Below are positions 45,606 to 53,804 of a stretch of DNA of 64,000 bases, piece by piece. Position numbers and translations under genes: made by a program. Under the pieces are notes generated by a model that searched no databases, was not told the origin of the DNA, and saw only the letters and a list, made by a program, of their open reading frames with translations. The DNA is from Frigoribacterium endophyticum (GTDB lineage Bacteria; Actinomycetota; Actinomycetes; Actinomycetales; Microbacteriaceae): the NCBI RefSeq assembly GCF_011759585.1, contig NZ_JAAOYV010000002.1:1423510-1487509 (forward strand). The letters are read 5' to 3'. Positions within the stretch are counted from its first letter, which is position 1. Every line of letters starts with the position of its first letter.

Positions 45606-45703
45606 CAGGCGGCCTCCGCCCGGAAGAGGTCGGCGAGGTCGAGCGGCTCGGTCGCGGGGAGCGCGAGGTCCGACCAGGTGGCTGCGGCGCCGGGGGCGTT
45701 CAC
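45605..45703 (-). CDS. Micro-operon 1, gene 2: 32-aa peptide with PxTEPxD motif
   Basis: 32 codons from a GTG overlapping the TGA of the membrane peptide gene (GTGA). The core SDLALPATEPLDLADLFRA matches FTDMPVTEPIDMVAVL of the peptide at 11065..11154, and both end in Ala-Ala. There is no Cys and no modification enzyme nearby. Coupled translation with its neighbours suggests fixed stoichiometry. Confidence 0.6.
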   Translation of the reverse strand: MNAPGAAATWSDLALPATEPLDLADLFRAEAA

Positions 45704-45843
45704 GCGGCGACCCCGAGGGCGACGAGCATGCCGGCGACGACGGTGCCGCACGCGGCGACCGCCGAGGTCGCGATGACGAAGAGGGTGGCCTGGCGCTCGG
45801 TGGCTCGGATCTCCGTGAACGGAGACTGGCTCGTGATGCTCAT
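45700..45843 (-). CDS. Micro-operon 1, gene 1: 47-aa single-pass membrane peptide
   Basis: 47 aa from an ATG behind AGGAACGAG. A polar start MSITSQSPFTEIRATERQ is followed by one hydrophobic segment ATLFVIATSAVAACGTVVAG continuing to the C-terminus MLVALGVAA, with a single Cys. It could be a holin-like, bacteriocin-like or scaffold membrane peptide. An in-frame ATG 34 codons upstream exists but has poor coding character and no ribosome site. It heads the four overlapping genes. Confidence 0.6.
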   Translation of the reverse strand: MSITSQSPFTEIRATERQATLFVIATSAVAACGTVVAGMLVALGVAA

Positions 45844-45945
45844 GTCGTTCTCGTTCCTGACGGCCCTGCGCCGTCGTCGTTGCGGGTGGCCCGCCGTGAA
45901 GTCGGGCCGTACCGCCGTGAACCGGTACGAGTGAGATGCTGACAT

Positions 45946-45970
45946 GATTTAGCTAGTCCAGCTAGTTAGT
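45946..45970. promoter_or_regulatory. AT-rich control region with AGCTAGT direct repeats
   Basis: GATTTAGCTAGTCCAGCTAG with TTAGTCC following, an AT-rich island in the 271-base divergent gap between micro-operon 1 and the 118-aa gene. The two AGCTAGT copies are 10 bp apart, about one helix turn. It is a candidate operator, possibly for the adjacent MarR regulator; no binding evidence exists. Confidence 0.5.
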
Positions 45971-46114
45971 CCTCCTAGACACTTCGCTTTCCGGACAACT
46001 GCGTCGCGGAGCGCGCCGAACGGACGGGAGGAGCGCCTGACGGCCCCCGCCCCGGAGGAGGACACTGGAGGAGGCGGCAGCCCCGTCCCTGACCCGACGA
46101 ACGGACCGAGCACC

Positions 46115-46471
46115 ATGGCCATCTCCAACCTGCCCTACGACGACGGCGTCATCGTGCGTGCGGTCGAGGGCGTCCCGGCGCGTGACCAGTCGGTCTCCGA
46201 CGTCCGGGTCGACTTCCTCAGCGACGACATCGGGGCCGGCGGCAGCGCCACGGTCACGGCGACCATCACCTGGTCGATCTCGGCGGCGGACGCCGTCGCG
46301 ATCCTCGACCAGGCGCGCCTGCCGCAGGGCGCCTCCGGCCCCGCCACCGAGAACGGCGCCCACGACCCGAACGCCGCGCCCGACCAGCTCCACGACCACG
46401 ACCACGACCAGCACGCCGACCACGCCCCGCACGACACCGCCGTCGACGACGCGGCCGTGCCCGGCGCCTGA
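46115..46471 (+). CDS. Hypothetical protein with His/Asp-rich tail
   Basis: 118 aa. The first 70 residues (MAISNLPYDDGVIVRAVEGV, RVDFLSDDIGAGGSATVTAT, TWSISAADAVAILDQARL) look like a small beta-sandwich or alpha/beta domain. The tail HDHDHDQHADHAPHD is rich in His and Asp and could bind metal such as zinc or nickel, which is inference. It is divergent from micro-operon 1 and is followed 13 bases later by a DUF7882-like gene, so the two probably form an operon. Confidence 0.7.
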   Translation: MAISNLPYDDGVIVRAVEGVPARDQSVSDVRVDFLSDDIGAGGSATVTATITWSISAADAVAILDQARLPQGASGPATENGAHDPNAAPDQLHDHDHDQHADHAPHDTAVDDAAVPGA

Positions 46472-46484
46472 GCGGGGCACGACC

Positions 46485-46820
46485 GTGGGCCACCTGATCT
46501 ACGACCGCGGCACCGCCGAGGTGCAGATGGACGACCGCGTGCTGGCGCACCTCCAGATCGTCATGGTCGCCAAGCTGCGCCGCCACGAGAGCTTCGCCTT
46601 CTCGTGGAAGGAGCCCGCGGCGTCCGGCGACGGGCGCAGCACCATCTGGGTCTTCCCGACCGTGAGCCTGCGCTTCCGCTTCGCCGGCAGCCGCCCTCCG
46701 GCGATCAACCCCGCCTGGCTGAGGGCGCTCGCCGCCTCCGCTGACAGCGGCCCCGGCCTGCACGTGCTGCCCGAGCCGGCCTCGGCCACCGGGGCCTCGG
46801 CGCCGGAGGTCAGAGGCTGA
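46485..46820 (+). CDS. DUF7882-like small protein
   Basis: 111 aa from GTG. VGHLIYDRGTAEVQMDDRVL, HLQIVMVAKLRRHESFAFSW and STIWVFPTVSLRFRFAGSRP match the paralogue at 40907..41266 almost residue for residue. No catalytic motif is visible despite the 'DNA ligase' label this family often carries. Its last 11 bases overlap the 3' end of the convergent GAF-ANTAR gene. Confidence 0.85.
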   Translation: MGHLIYDRGTAEVQMDDRVLAHLQIVMVAKLRRHESFAFSWKEPAASGDGRSTIWVFPTVSLRFRFAGSRPPAINPAWLRALAASADSGPGLHVLPEPASATGASAPEVRG

Positions 46821-47523
46821 GCTCGCGACGCACCACGCCCTCGGCGACCTCGCGGAGGCGCACCCGGTGTCGCCGGGCGTGGTCACGGATCAGCGCGAAG
46901 GCCTGGTCCACCCCCGTCTCGTGCTGGTAGGCGAGGAACCCCTTCGCCTGCTCGATCGTGACGCGGGCGTCGAGCGCCCGCTGCAGCTGGTCGGCGAGCT
47001 CGTCGCGGGCGTCGGAGTCGCGCTGCTGGAGCACGCTGATCGTCGCCACGTGGGTCATCGCCTGCAGCAGCACCAGCTCGACGTCGCTCAGGCGCCCCGC
47101 CTCGCGCAGGAAGACGTTCATGCCGCCGATGGTCCGGTCGCGCACCGTGAGCGGGATGGCGACGGCGGCGCGCAGGCCCGACGCCTCGGCCGTCTCGACG
47201 AACTCCGGCCAGCGGTCGACGACCCCGTGCACGTCCGGCACCTCGAGCAGGTGGCCGTCCGCGTAGGCGGCGACGCAGGGGCCCGAGGCTGTGCCGATCT
47301 GCGCCTCCTCGACGTCGACGGAGCGCTCCGAGGTCGAGGCGACGACGTGGAGGGAGCCGCCGGCGTCCGCCAGGACGACCGCCGCCTCGGAGGCGCGGGT
47401 GTGCGTGACGGTCGCCTGCACGAGCACGTCCATCGTGTCGATGACGTCGTGCCCTCCCCGGAGCGAGTCCGCCAGGTCGACGAAAACGCGGGCCAGGTCG
47501 ATCTCCCTCTGATCAGCGCTCAT
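46810..47523 (-). CDS. GAF-ANTAR domain regulator
   Basis: 237 aa. The GAF domain spans about 20-165 (TRASEAAVVLADAGGSLHVV, IGTASGPCVAAYADGHLLEV, LRAAVAIPLTVRDRTIGGMN) and the ANTAR domain about 170-232 (RVTIEQAKGFLAYQHETGVD, FALIRDHARRHRVRLREVAE). ANTAR proteins act as antiterminators by binding two-hairpin RNA. No partner kinase is nearby. It is similar over its full length to the protein at 51558..52271. Confidence 0.9.
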   Translation of the reverse strand: MSADQREIDLARVFVDLADSLRGGHDVIDTMDVLVQATVTHTRASEAAVVLADAGGSLHVVASTSERSVDVEEAQIGTASGPCVAAYADGHLLEVPDVHGVVDRWPEFVETAEASGLRAAVAIPLTVRDRTIGGMNVFLREAGRLSDVELVLLQAMTHVATISVLQQRDSDARDELADQLQRALDARVTIEQAKGFLAYQHETGVDQAFALIRDHARRHRVRLREVAEGVVRRELSL

Positions 47524-47570
47524 GCACCGACCCTACGAACGGAGACCGCGGCTCGCTCGCCGATGTCCGG

Positions 47571-48344
47571 TCACCGAACCGGGAGCTCCTGCAGCTTCGC
47601 CACCAGCGCGGTCTTCGTCAGGCGCGAGTACCCCGTGAGCCCCGCCGCGCGGGCGAGGCCGCGCAGGTGCACGAGGGTCTGGGCGTGCAGGTCCTCGCGG
47701 GCCTCGCTGCCGTCCTCGCGCGTCACCGTCGTGTCGTCGCTCGGGGGGAGCGGCAGGGCGTAGTCGACGGGCGCGGAGCCGGTGGCTGCGGTGGCTGCCG
47801 GAGTCGCGGTGCCGGCGGGCGCCCCGGTCGCGACGGCCGCCGGGCCGGACGTCGGCGTCGACGAAGCGCCGGGTGCCGTGGCCGCCGTGCTGCGCGACGC
47901 CTTCGCGGCGGCCTTCTCGGCGCGGCGGGCGGCCTTCGCGGCGGCCTTCTCGGCCGCGGCGACCTCCTCGCGGGCGGCGTCGGCCTTCGCGGCCTTCCTC
48001 TCGGCGCGGGCACGGGCCTTCCGGGCGGCGGCGCGGCGCTCTTCGAGCTCGGCGCGCTGGGCGTCCGCCTTCTCGGCGCGACGGGTCGCGGCCTTGATCT
48101 CGCCCTCGACGACGACGAGCTGCTGCGCGAGGTCGTCGAGGCCCGGCCGCGTGACGGTGGTCAGCGCCGCCGACCGGGCGCGCGCCTCGGCGACGGCGGC
48201 CTTCGCGGCGCGCAGGGCCTCGCGAGCGCGGGTCTCGGCCTCGGCGGCCTTCGAGCCGCCCTTCGCGGAGCCCTTCTTCGTGGCCCCCTTGGCGGAGCCC
48301 TTCCCCGCGTCGGAGTTCTTCGGGGTCTTGTCGTCCTTGGGCAC
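47571..48344 (-). CDS. Lys/Ala-rich coiled-coil protein with C-terminal Rho_N-like domain
   Basis: 257 aa from a GTG behind AAGGA. The first 45 residues are Lys/Gly/Ser-rich. A long charged helix rich in Ala, Lys, Glu and Arg follows (about 45-165, AEAETRAREALRAAKAAVAE and similar) and is likely a coiled coil. A low-complexity Ala/Thr/Pro linker leads to a C-terminal helix pair LVHLRGLARAAGLTGYSRLT then KTALVAKLQEL, resembling a Rho N-terminal/SAP-type nucleic-acid-binding motif. It may be a nucleoid- or RNA-associated structural protein. Confidence 0.75.
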   Translation of the reverse strand: MPKDDKTPKNSDAGKGSAKGATKKGSAKGGSKAAEAETRAREALRAAKAAVAEARARSAALTTVTRPGLDDLAQQLVVVEGEIKAATRRAEKADAQRAELEERRAAARKARARAERKAAKADAAREEVAAAEKAAAKAARRAEKAAAKASRSTAATAPGASSTPTSGPAAVATGAPAGTATPAATAATGSAPVDYALPLPPSDDTTVTREDGSEAREDLHAQTLVHLRGLARAAGLTGYSRLTKTALVAKLQELPVR

Positions 48345-48469
48345 GGCGGTCCTTCCTCGGGTGGACGGCGCCGCGGGCACGGGCGCCGGGAGATCGCTGC
48401 GGCGAGTCTGGCACCGCGACCTGCGACCGGCCTCAGGTCGCACCTACCGCATCCGTCCCCCTCCCGCGA

Positions 48470-48662
48470 TGTGGACAAGTCGAGCGCGAGATCGAGAGTT
48501 ATCCACAGGGCTAGCCCTCGCCGAAAGTGCTGGTCACAGAGCTATGAGTGAATTACACCGGTGTGATTTCCACACCTTTGTCCCCAGTTGTCCCCAGTTC
48601 TCCACGGGGCGGGCGGCGTGTCGGCACAGGTTCTCCACACGTCATCCACACCCTGTCGACAA
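48470..48662. other. Cluster of DnaA-box-like 9-mers
   Basis: Two perfect boxes: TTGTCCACA (minus strand, 48470-48478) and TTATCCACA (48499-48507). Five one-mismatch boxes: TTGTCCCCA at 48578 and 48588, TTCTCCACA at 48631, TCATCCACA at 48642, and TTGTCGACA (minus strand) at 48654. Two two-mismatch sites lie at 48566 and 48598. dnaA, dnaN and rpmH are not nearby, so this is more likely a DnaA-binding regulatory or titration locus than oriC. Confidence 0.65.
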
Positions 48663-48708
48663 CTCGTGACTCAGGTGCCGACGCCGGGCGGGGGGTGGGC
48701 GACCCACG

Positions 48709-48765
48709 CGAGATGTCGCGTCCTGGATCGTCACGGACTCCCAGGGCCCAGATCGAGTCACCTCG
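48709..48765. repeat. Palindromic repeat family 3, copy c
   Basis: 57 bp; ends CGAGATG and CACCTCG, with inner CCTGG and GGGCCCAG. It lies 20 bases beyond the stop of the 90-aa gene. Confidence 0.7.
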
Positions 48766-48784
48766 GTCGAGGGGCGGCCTCGCC

Positions 48785-49057
48785 TCAGTCGTAGACGCGG
48801 CCCAGCACCCACCGGCCCGCGGCGTCGCGCAGCACCTCGAACATGTGGGTCGTGCCGACCCCGTCGGTGGCCTGGAACCGCCACCCGACGAACTGCCGTG
48901 GTGGGTGCGTGATGAGCGCGTGCACGAAGGTCGGCTCGTCGAAGAGCTTCGTCGGCATGTCGGAGACGCGGTACCGCACCCCGTCGTGCACGAGCCGGTC
49001 GGGCACCTCGTCGACGAACCAGAGCGCGACGTCGGATCTGGTCGTGGAGATGTTCAT
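48785..49057 (-). CDS. Hypothetical protein, 90 aa
   Basis: 90 aa. MNISTTRSDVALWFVDEVPD, VHDGVRYRVSDMPTKLFDEP, QFVGWRFQATDGVGTTHMFE and RWVLGRVYD give a small beta-rich domain with Trp-rich ends. It is reminiscent of short beta-barrel accessory proteins, but I cannot name a family. There is no membrane segment. It stands alone beside the DnaA-box region. Confidence 0.65.
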   Translation of the reverse strand: MNISTTRSDVALWFVDEVPDRLVHDGVRYRVSDMPTKLFDEPTFVHALITHPPRQFVGWRFQATDGVGTTHMFEVLRDAAGRWVLGRVYD

Positions 49058-49219
49058 CAGGGCCGCCTCTCTCGAACACGTGTTCGAACAGGGGTCGAGT
49101 GTAGGCAGCCCCTCCGACGGTCCGCAAGCGCTCCGGCGCGTCGCCCGCGGACACCGGCGCGTCGCGCCGAGGCACTCGGGAGCACGCTGCGGCGCGCCCT
49201 CCGGCGGGCCCTCCCTCGC

Positions 49220-50314
49220 CTAGCCCAGCGGCAGCCCGAGCGCCGTCGCGACCCCGGCGTTCGTGACGCGCCCGCCCACGACGTTGAGCCCGAGCGCGAG
49301 GGCCGGGTCCGCCTCGGTCGCCGCACGCCAGCCGTGGTCGGCGAGCGCCGCCACGTAGGGCAGCGTCGCCGCCGTGAGCGCCCGCGTCGACGTCTCCGGC
49401 ACGGCGCCGGGCATGTTGGCGACGCAGTAGTAGACGGCGTCGTGCACCGCGAAGGTGGGGTCGTCGTGCGTCGTCGGTCTCGACCCCTCGAAGCAGCCGC
49501 CCTGGTCGATCGCGATGTCGACGAGCACCGCGCCGGCCTTCATGCCGGCGACCATCTCGTCGGTCACGAGCTTCGGCGCCGCGGCCCCCGGCACGAGCAC
49601 CGAGCCGATCACGAGGTCGGCGTCGCGCACCTGCGCCGCGATCTCCCACGGCGACGAGTGCCGCGTGGCGACGCGCCCGTCGAAGCGCGCCTCCAGGCTG
49701 CGGAGGCGCGGCAGCGACAGGTCGACCACGGTCACGTCGGCGCCCAGGCCGACGGCGGCGGCCGCCGCGTGCTCGCCGGCGACGCCCCCGCCGATCACGA
49801 CGACCTTCGCGCGCGGGGTGCCCGGGACGCCGCCGAGCAGGGTCCCGCGACCGCCGGAGGCGCGCATCAGGTGGTACGCCCCAACCGTGATCGACAGCCG
49901 CCCGGCCACCTCGCTCATCGGCTGCAGCAGCGGCAGCGAGCGGTCGGCCAGCTGCACCGTCTCGTAGGCGATCGCGGTCGTGCCCGAGGCGACCAGCGCC
50001 TCCGTCAGGGCCCGGTCGGCCGCGAGGTGCAGGTACGTGAAGAGCACCTGGTCGGCGCGGAGGCGGGCGTGCTCCTCGGCGACCGGCTCCTTGACCTTGA
50101 CGAGCAGGTCGGCGGCGTCCCACACGGCCGCGGGGCCGTCGACGACCGTCGCGCCCGCCGCGGCGAAGTCGGCGTCGGAGAGACGCGAGCCGAGGCCCGC
50201 CCCCGACTGCACGAGCACCTCGTGGCCCCGGCGCACCAGGGCGTCGACCCCGGCGGGCGTGATCGCCACGCGGGCCTCGTTGTTCTTGATCTCGGTGGGC
50301 ACGCCGACGCGCAT
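49220..50314 (-). CDS. ald: Alanine dehydrogenase
   Basis: 364 aa, normal family length. [20 protein letters not shown] contains the substrate arginine. K75 (LVKVKEP) and H96 (TYLHLA) are the catalytic pair. The NAD-binding motif is [20 protein letters not shown], and [20 protein letters not shown] closes the active site. It interconverts L-alanine and pyruvate plus ammonia with NAD. No AldR-type regulator is adjacent. Confidence 0.96.
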   Translation of the reverse strand: MRVGVPTEIKNNEARVAITPAGVDALVRRGHEVLVQSGAGLGSRLSDADFAAAGATVVDGPAAVWDAADLLVKVKEPVAEEHARLRADQVLFTYLHLAADRALTEALVASGTTAIAYETVQLADRSLPLLQPMSEVAGRLSITVGAYHLMRASGGRGTLLGGVPGTPRAKVVVIGGGVAGEHAAAAAVGLGADVTVVDLSLPRLRSLEARFDGRVATRHSSPWEIAAQVRDADLVIGSVLVPGAAAPKLVTDEMVAGMKAGAVLVDIAIDQGGCFEGSRPTTHDDPTFAVHDAVYYCVANMPGAVPETSTRALTAATLPYVAALADHGWRAATEADPALALGLNVVGGRVTNAGVATALGLPLG

Positions 50315-50399
50315 GGGGGCTCCGTCCGTCTCGCGGTCGTGTCGACGTCTCTGTCGGGTGACCGGGTGCCTCCATCGTGGCCCGTCGGCGACGCGGGGG

Positions 50400-50687
50400 C
50401 TACCAGGCGTACTCGTCGAAGTCGATGGCGGCGTCGATGCGCGCCCAGTCCGTGGCTTCCTCCGGCTCGTGGGCCGCGTCGACGGGCTCAGTCGGCACCG
50501 ACTGGAGGCGCACGACGCTCGACGCCGTGACGAGCACCGAGACCAGGCCGTGCGCGACCGTCGAGAAGTCGACGAAGTCCGCTCCCTGTCGGGCGACGGC
50601 CGAGATGCGGGCCTTGAGGGCGCCCACGTCGACCGAGGGGTCGAGGTGGTAGAGCTGGCCGTCGATGCTCAGGCTGGTGACGTTCAC
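50400..50687 (-). CDS. Conserved hypothetical small protein, 95 aa
   Basis: 95 aa. MNVTSLSIDGQLYHLDPSVD, VGALKARISAVARQGADFVD and AHGLVSVLVTASSVVRLQSV form an alpha/beta unit, followed by an acidic end with a Trp. I recognise it as a type of small protein recurring in Microbacteriaceae-like genomes, without known role. It is divergent from the following GAF-ANTAR gene, with 160 bases between starts. Confidence 0.72.
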   Translation of the reverse strand: MNVTSLSIDGQLYHLDPSVDVGALKARISAVARQGADFVDFSTVAHGLVSVLVTASSVVRLQSVPTEPVDAAHEPEEATDWARIDAAIDFDEYAW

Positions 50688-50847
50688 GGTGACCTCGTCC
50701 GGTAGAGCGGCCGAGGCCGCGTGTCCGCCGCTCCCGGGGTCCGGGGGAACGATCTCTCGTGCTCCGATGGTCGCACGTCACGGGGCCCCGGCGACAGGGT
50801 CGGCGGTACGGTTGACTCCGAGACCGGAGTGTGCAGGGAGCAGCGAC

Positions 50848-51561
50848 GTGGACGACGAGATGGTGACGGCCGTGGCCGAGCTGCGCCGCGCCTCCTCGAC
50901 CGGGGGCGACCTGGCTCGTCCGTTGCTCGGCGCCCTGCCCGTGACGGGCCTCTCCATCGCGACGATGGGCGACCTGCTGCCCACCGGGACGGTCGCCGCC
51001 ACCGACGACCAGGCCGCGCGGCTCGACGAGCTGCAGTTCGACCTCGGCGAGGGCCCCTGCTGGGACGCCGTCGCCGCCCGCCGACCGGTGCTCGAGCCCG
51101 ACGTCGCGGGCTCGCCCGTGCGCGTCTGGCCCGCGTTCTCGCGGGCGCTCGCCGACGAGCCGATCGGTGCCCTCTTCGCCTTCCCCCTGCTGCTCGGCCC
51201 GCTCGCGCTCGGCGCCATGGACCTCTGGTGCGACCACGCGCACGACCTGAGCGACGAGCACGCCCTCCGCGCCTCCGCCCTGGCCCGCGAGGTCAGCCGC
51301 CACCTGCTGCGCGCCGCCGTCCGCGAGATCGCCGACGAGCAGCACGACGACGCCGTGACCGACCGCTTCTCGCGCCGGCACGTCCACCAGGCCACCGGCA
51401 TGGTGCTCGCCCAGGTCGGCGTCTCGCCCGAGGACGCCGAGCTGCTGCTGCAGGGCCACGCCTTCGCCACCGGGACGTCGATGCGCGAGGTCGCCGACGA
51501 CGTCCTGGCCGGTCGCCTCAGCTTCGCCACACGCCCCACGGGCATCGAGGAGTCATCATGA
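50848..51561 (+). CDS. GAF-ANTAR domain regulator
   Basis: 237 aa from GTG behind AGGGAG. The GAF-like sensor has LSIATMGDLLPTGTVAATDD, LDELQFDLGEGPCWDAVAAR and LFAFPLLLGPLALGAMDLW; ANTAR has VHQATGMVLAQVGVSPEDAE and FATGTSMREVADDVLAGRL. The stop overlaps the ATG of the next ANTAR gene, giving a tandem coupled pair that may act as a heterodimer. Target RNA unknown. Confidence 0.9.
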   Translation: MDDEMVTAVAELRRASSTGGDLARPLLGALPVTGLSIATMGDLLPTGTVAATDDQAARLDELQFDLGEGPCWDAVAARRPVLEPDVAGSPVRVWPAFSRALADEPIGALFAFPLLLGPLALGAMDLWCDHAHDLSDEHALRASALAREVSRHLLRAAVREIADEQHDDAVTDRFSRRHVHQATGMVLAQVGVSPEDAELLLQGHAFATGTSMREVADDVLAGRLSFATRPTGIEESS

Positions 51562-52271
51562 CGGAATCCACACGGGAGGCCGCTCTCGTCGACGCCTTCA
51601 CCACCCTGGCCGACTCGCTCGTCGCGGGCTTCGACGTCATCGAGCTGCTGCAGTCGCTCGTCGAGACCTGCCGCGACCTGCTCGACGTCTCGGAGGGGGG
51701 CATCCTGCTCGCCGACGACTCGGGCGAGCTCGAGGTCGTCGCCTCGACGAGCGAGGCGACCTCGCTCGTCGAGACCATGCAGCTCGACGCGGAGGAGGGG
51801 CCCTGCTGGGAGTGCTTCCGCACCGCCAAGGTCGTCTCGGTCACCTCGCTCGACGAGGGCGACGCCCGCTGGCCGCGCTTCGCCCGCGTCGCGCGCGAGC
51901 AGGGCTTCCGCTCGGTGCACGCCGTGCCCCTGCGCCTCCGCGAGACCGTGATCGGCACGCTCAACCTGCTGCGGCACGAGCCCGGAGAGCTCAACGAGCG
52001 CGACGTGCGCGTGGCGCAGGCGCTCGCCGACGTCGCGACCATCGGCATCGTGCAGGAGAGGACGCTGCGCGAGAGCACCGCCGTCCAGGCCCAGCTGCAG
52101 TCGGCGCTGACCACCCGCGTCGTCATCGAGCAGGCGAAGGGCGTGCTCGCCCACACGCACGACGTCAGCACCGACCAGGCCTTCGAGCTGATGCGGTCGC
52201 ATGCGCGGCGCACCCGCACGCGCCTCGCCGACGTCGCCCGCGGGCTCGTGGAGCGGCGGCTGACGCTCTAG
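51558..52271 (+). CDS. GAF-ANTAR domain regulator
   Basis: 237 aa. GAF part: LLDVSEGGILLADDSGELEV, MQLDAEEGPCWECFRTAKVV, VHAVPLRLRETVIGTLNLL. ANTAR part: TTRVVIEQAKGVLAHTHDVS, FELMRSHARRTRTRLADVAR. Full-length similarity to 46810..47523 and coupling (ATGA) to the previous ANTAR gene are clear. It is presumably an RNA-binding antiterminator controlled by a GAF-sensed signal. Confidence 0.92.
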   Translation: MTESTREAALVDAFTTLADSLVAGFDVIELLQSLVETCRDLLDVSEGGILLADDSGELEVVASTSEATSLVETMQLDAEEGPCWECFRTAKVVSVTSLDEGDARWPRFARVAREQGFRSVHAVPLRLRETVIGTLNLLRHEPGELNERDVRVAQALADVATIGIVQERTLRESTAVQAQLQSALTTRVVIEQAKGVLAHTHDVSTDQAFELMRSHARRTRTRLADVARGLVERRLTL

Positions 52272-52330
52272 CCGTCGGCTCCTCCCTCCGGCCGACGACA
52301 GCGTCGGCGGCGCGCCCTACGCTGGCCGTC

Positions 52331-53701
52331 GTGGCTCCCTTCGACGACGACTTCGACATCCGTTCCTTCCCCGCCGCGCTCGAGCCGACCCCGGTCGCCG
52401 ATGCGGGCGACGACGCTGACGGTGCCGCCGGCGACGCCGCGGGCGACGGCGCCGCGCCCGCCGACCCGCGCGCCGACGCCGACTCGACGGCCTGGACGCG
52501 GGCGGTCACCCTCGGCTTCCACAACGCTGAGCCCGACGCCGGCACGATCGGCCGCGAGACGCAGCGCGGCGTCGTCGACGGCCGGCTTTACACGGGCGTC
52601 TACGCGAAGGAGGCGCGGGAGGGCTCCCTCGCCGCGTCCGGAGTGCCCGTGGGCACCTTCGTCAGCCTCACCCGCTCGATCAACGTCGGCGGCGGGCGCC
52701 TCCTCGACGCGCACCTCGTCTCGGGCGTGACCGTGCAGCCGACCTACCGCCGTCGGGGCATCCTCCGCAGGTTGATGACCGACGACCTCGCCGCCGCGAA
52801 GGGCGCGGGCCTCGCGGTGGCCGCGCTGACCGCCAGCGAGGGCGTGATCTACCGCCGGTTCGGGTTCGGGCCGGCCACCCGCGAACGCAAGGTCGAGGTC
52901 GACCGGCGCCGCGCCTCCGGCCTGCTCTCCGAGCCCGCGGGCAGCGTCGACCTGGTCGCCCGCGACGAGGCGTTCGAGGCGACGGCCCGCGAGGTCTTCG
53001 CCCGGTTCCACCGCCGCAGCCCGGGGTCGATCGACCGGCACGAGGGCGTCTGGTCGCACCGGCTGCACGGCGGCCGGCCGGGCGGCGTCTCCGACCCCGC
53101 GATCCGCGCCGCGGTGCACCGTGACCCCGCGGGCGCGGTCGACGGCTACGTCACCTACAAGCTCGACGAGGGCGCCACGACCGTGCTGATCGTCACCGAT
53201 CTCGTGGCGGCGAGCGACGACGCGTACCTCGGCCTCTGGCAGCTGCTGCTCGAGGTCGACCTCGTCGACACCGTCCGCTACGAGCAGGCTCCCCAGGCCG
53301 ACCCGCTGCTGCACGCGCTGGTCGACCCCCGCGCGATGCGCATCACCCACGACGAGGACCACGTCTGGCTGCGCGTGCTCGACCCCGTGGCGGCGCTGCA
53401 GGCCAGGCCGTGGTCGGCCGACGGGGTCGTCACGCTCGCGGTCGCCGACGCCCTGGGGCACGCCGCCGGCACCTTCCGGGTCACGAGCGAGGGCGGCTCG
53501 GCGACCGTCAAGCGCGCGGGCGTCCGCCGGGCCGACCTCGACCTCGACGTCGCCACGCTGGGCTCGCTCTGGCTCGGCGGCGTCGACCCCGTGACGCTCG
53601 CCGGGGCCGGGCTCGTCCGCGAGCGCCGCGCGGGCGCGGTGCAGTCGCTCCGGGCGATGCTCGCGCCCGACCGGCCGCTGCACGGCATCACCTCGTTCTG
53701 A
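52331..53701 (+). CDS. Eis-like GNAT N-acetyltransferase
   Basis: 456 aa from GTG; an acidic, low-complexity first 50 residues precede the domains. The acetyl-CoA-binding motif V[ST]GVTVQPTYRRRGILRRLM with GAGLAVAALTASEGVIYRRF is that of enhanced-intracellular-survival (Eis)/DUF4111-style tripartite acetyltransferases. The central GNAT-like domain and the C-terminal sterol-carrier-like domain follow, ending at the typical Phe carboxylate (HGITSF), which acts as the general base in Eis. It acetylates amines, possibly aminoglycosides or peptides; the natural substrate is unknown. Confidence 0.9.
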   Translation: MAPFDDDFDIRSFPAALEPTPVADAGDDADGAAGDAAGDGAAPADPRADADSTAWTRAVTLGFHNAEPDAGTIGRETQRGVVDGRLYTGVYAKEAREGSLAASGVPVGTFVSLTRSINVGGGRLLDAHLVSGVTVQPTYRRRGILRRLMTDDLAAAKGAGLAVAALTASEGVIYRRFGFGPATRERKVEVDRRRASGLLSEPAGSVDLVARDEAFEATAREVFARFHRRSPGSIDRHEGVWSHRLHGGRPGGVSDPAIRAAVHRDPAGAVDGYVTYKLDEGATTVLIVTDLVAASDDAYLGLWQLLLEVDLVDTVRYEQAPQADPLLHALVDPRAMRITHDEDHVWLRVLDPVAALQARPWSADGVVTLAVADALGHAAGTFRVTSEGGSATVKRAGVRRADLDLDVATLGSLWLGGVDPVTLAGAGLVRERRAGAVQSLRAMLAPDRPLHGITSF

Positions 53702-53804
53702 CGGCGGGCCCGGCCGCTCGGGCGGCCGGGAGCGCACACGCCGCCGTGCCCTCTGTGGGGGACAACGCTGGGTGCAGGCCGTGCACGCCCCGTACGGTCG
53801 GAGC

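Larger units (their letters stand above)
48345..48784. other. Long intergenic region with DnaA-box cluster and a family 3 repeat
   Basis: 440 bases without a gene. It contains nine DnaA-box-like 9-mers (48470-48662), the palindrome ACACCGGTGT at 48555-48564 inside an AT-rich patch, and a 57-bp family 3 repeat next to the following gene. Confidence 0.75.

Noticed and set aside
45358-45843. Calling the micro-operon a lanthipeptide or other known RiPP cluster
   Set aside because: No modification enzyme, protease or dedicated exporter lies nearby, and the peptides lack the expected Cys/Ser/Thr core pattern.
48470-48662. Interpretation as the chromosomal origin
   Set aside because: No dnaA, dnaN, recF, gyrB or rpmH nearby; kept only as a DnaA-box cluster.
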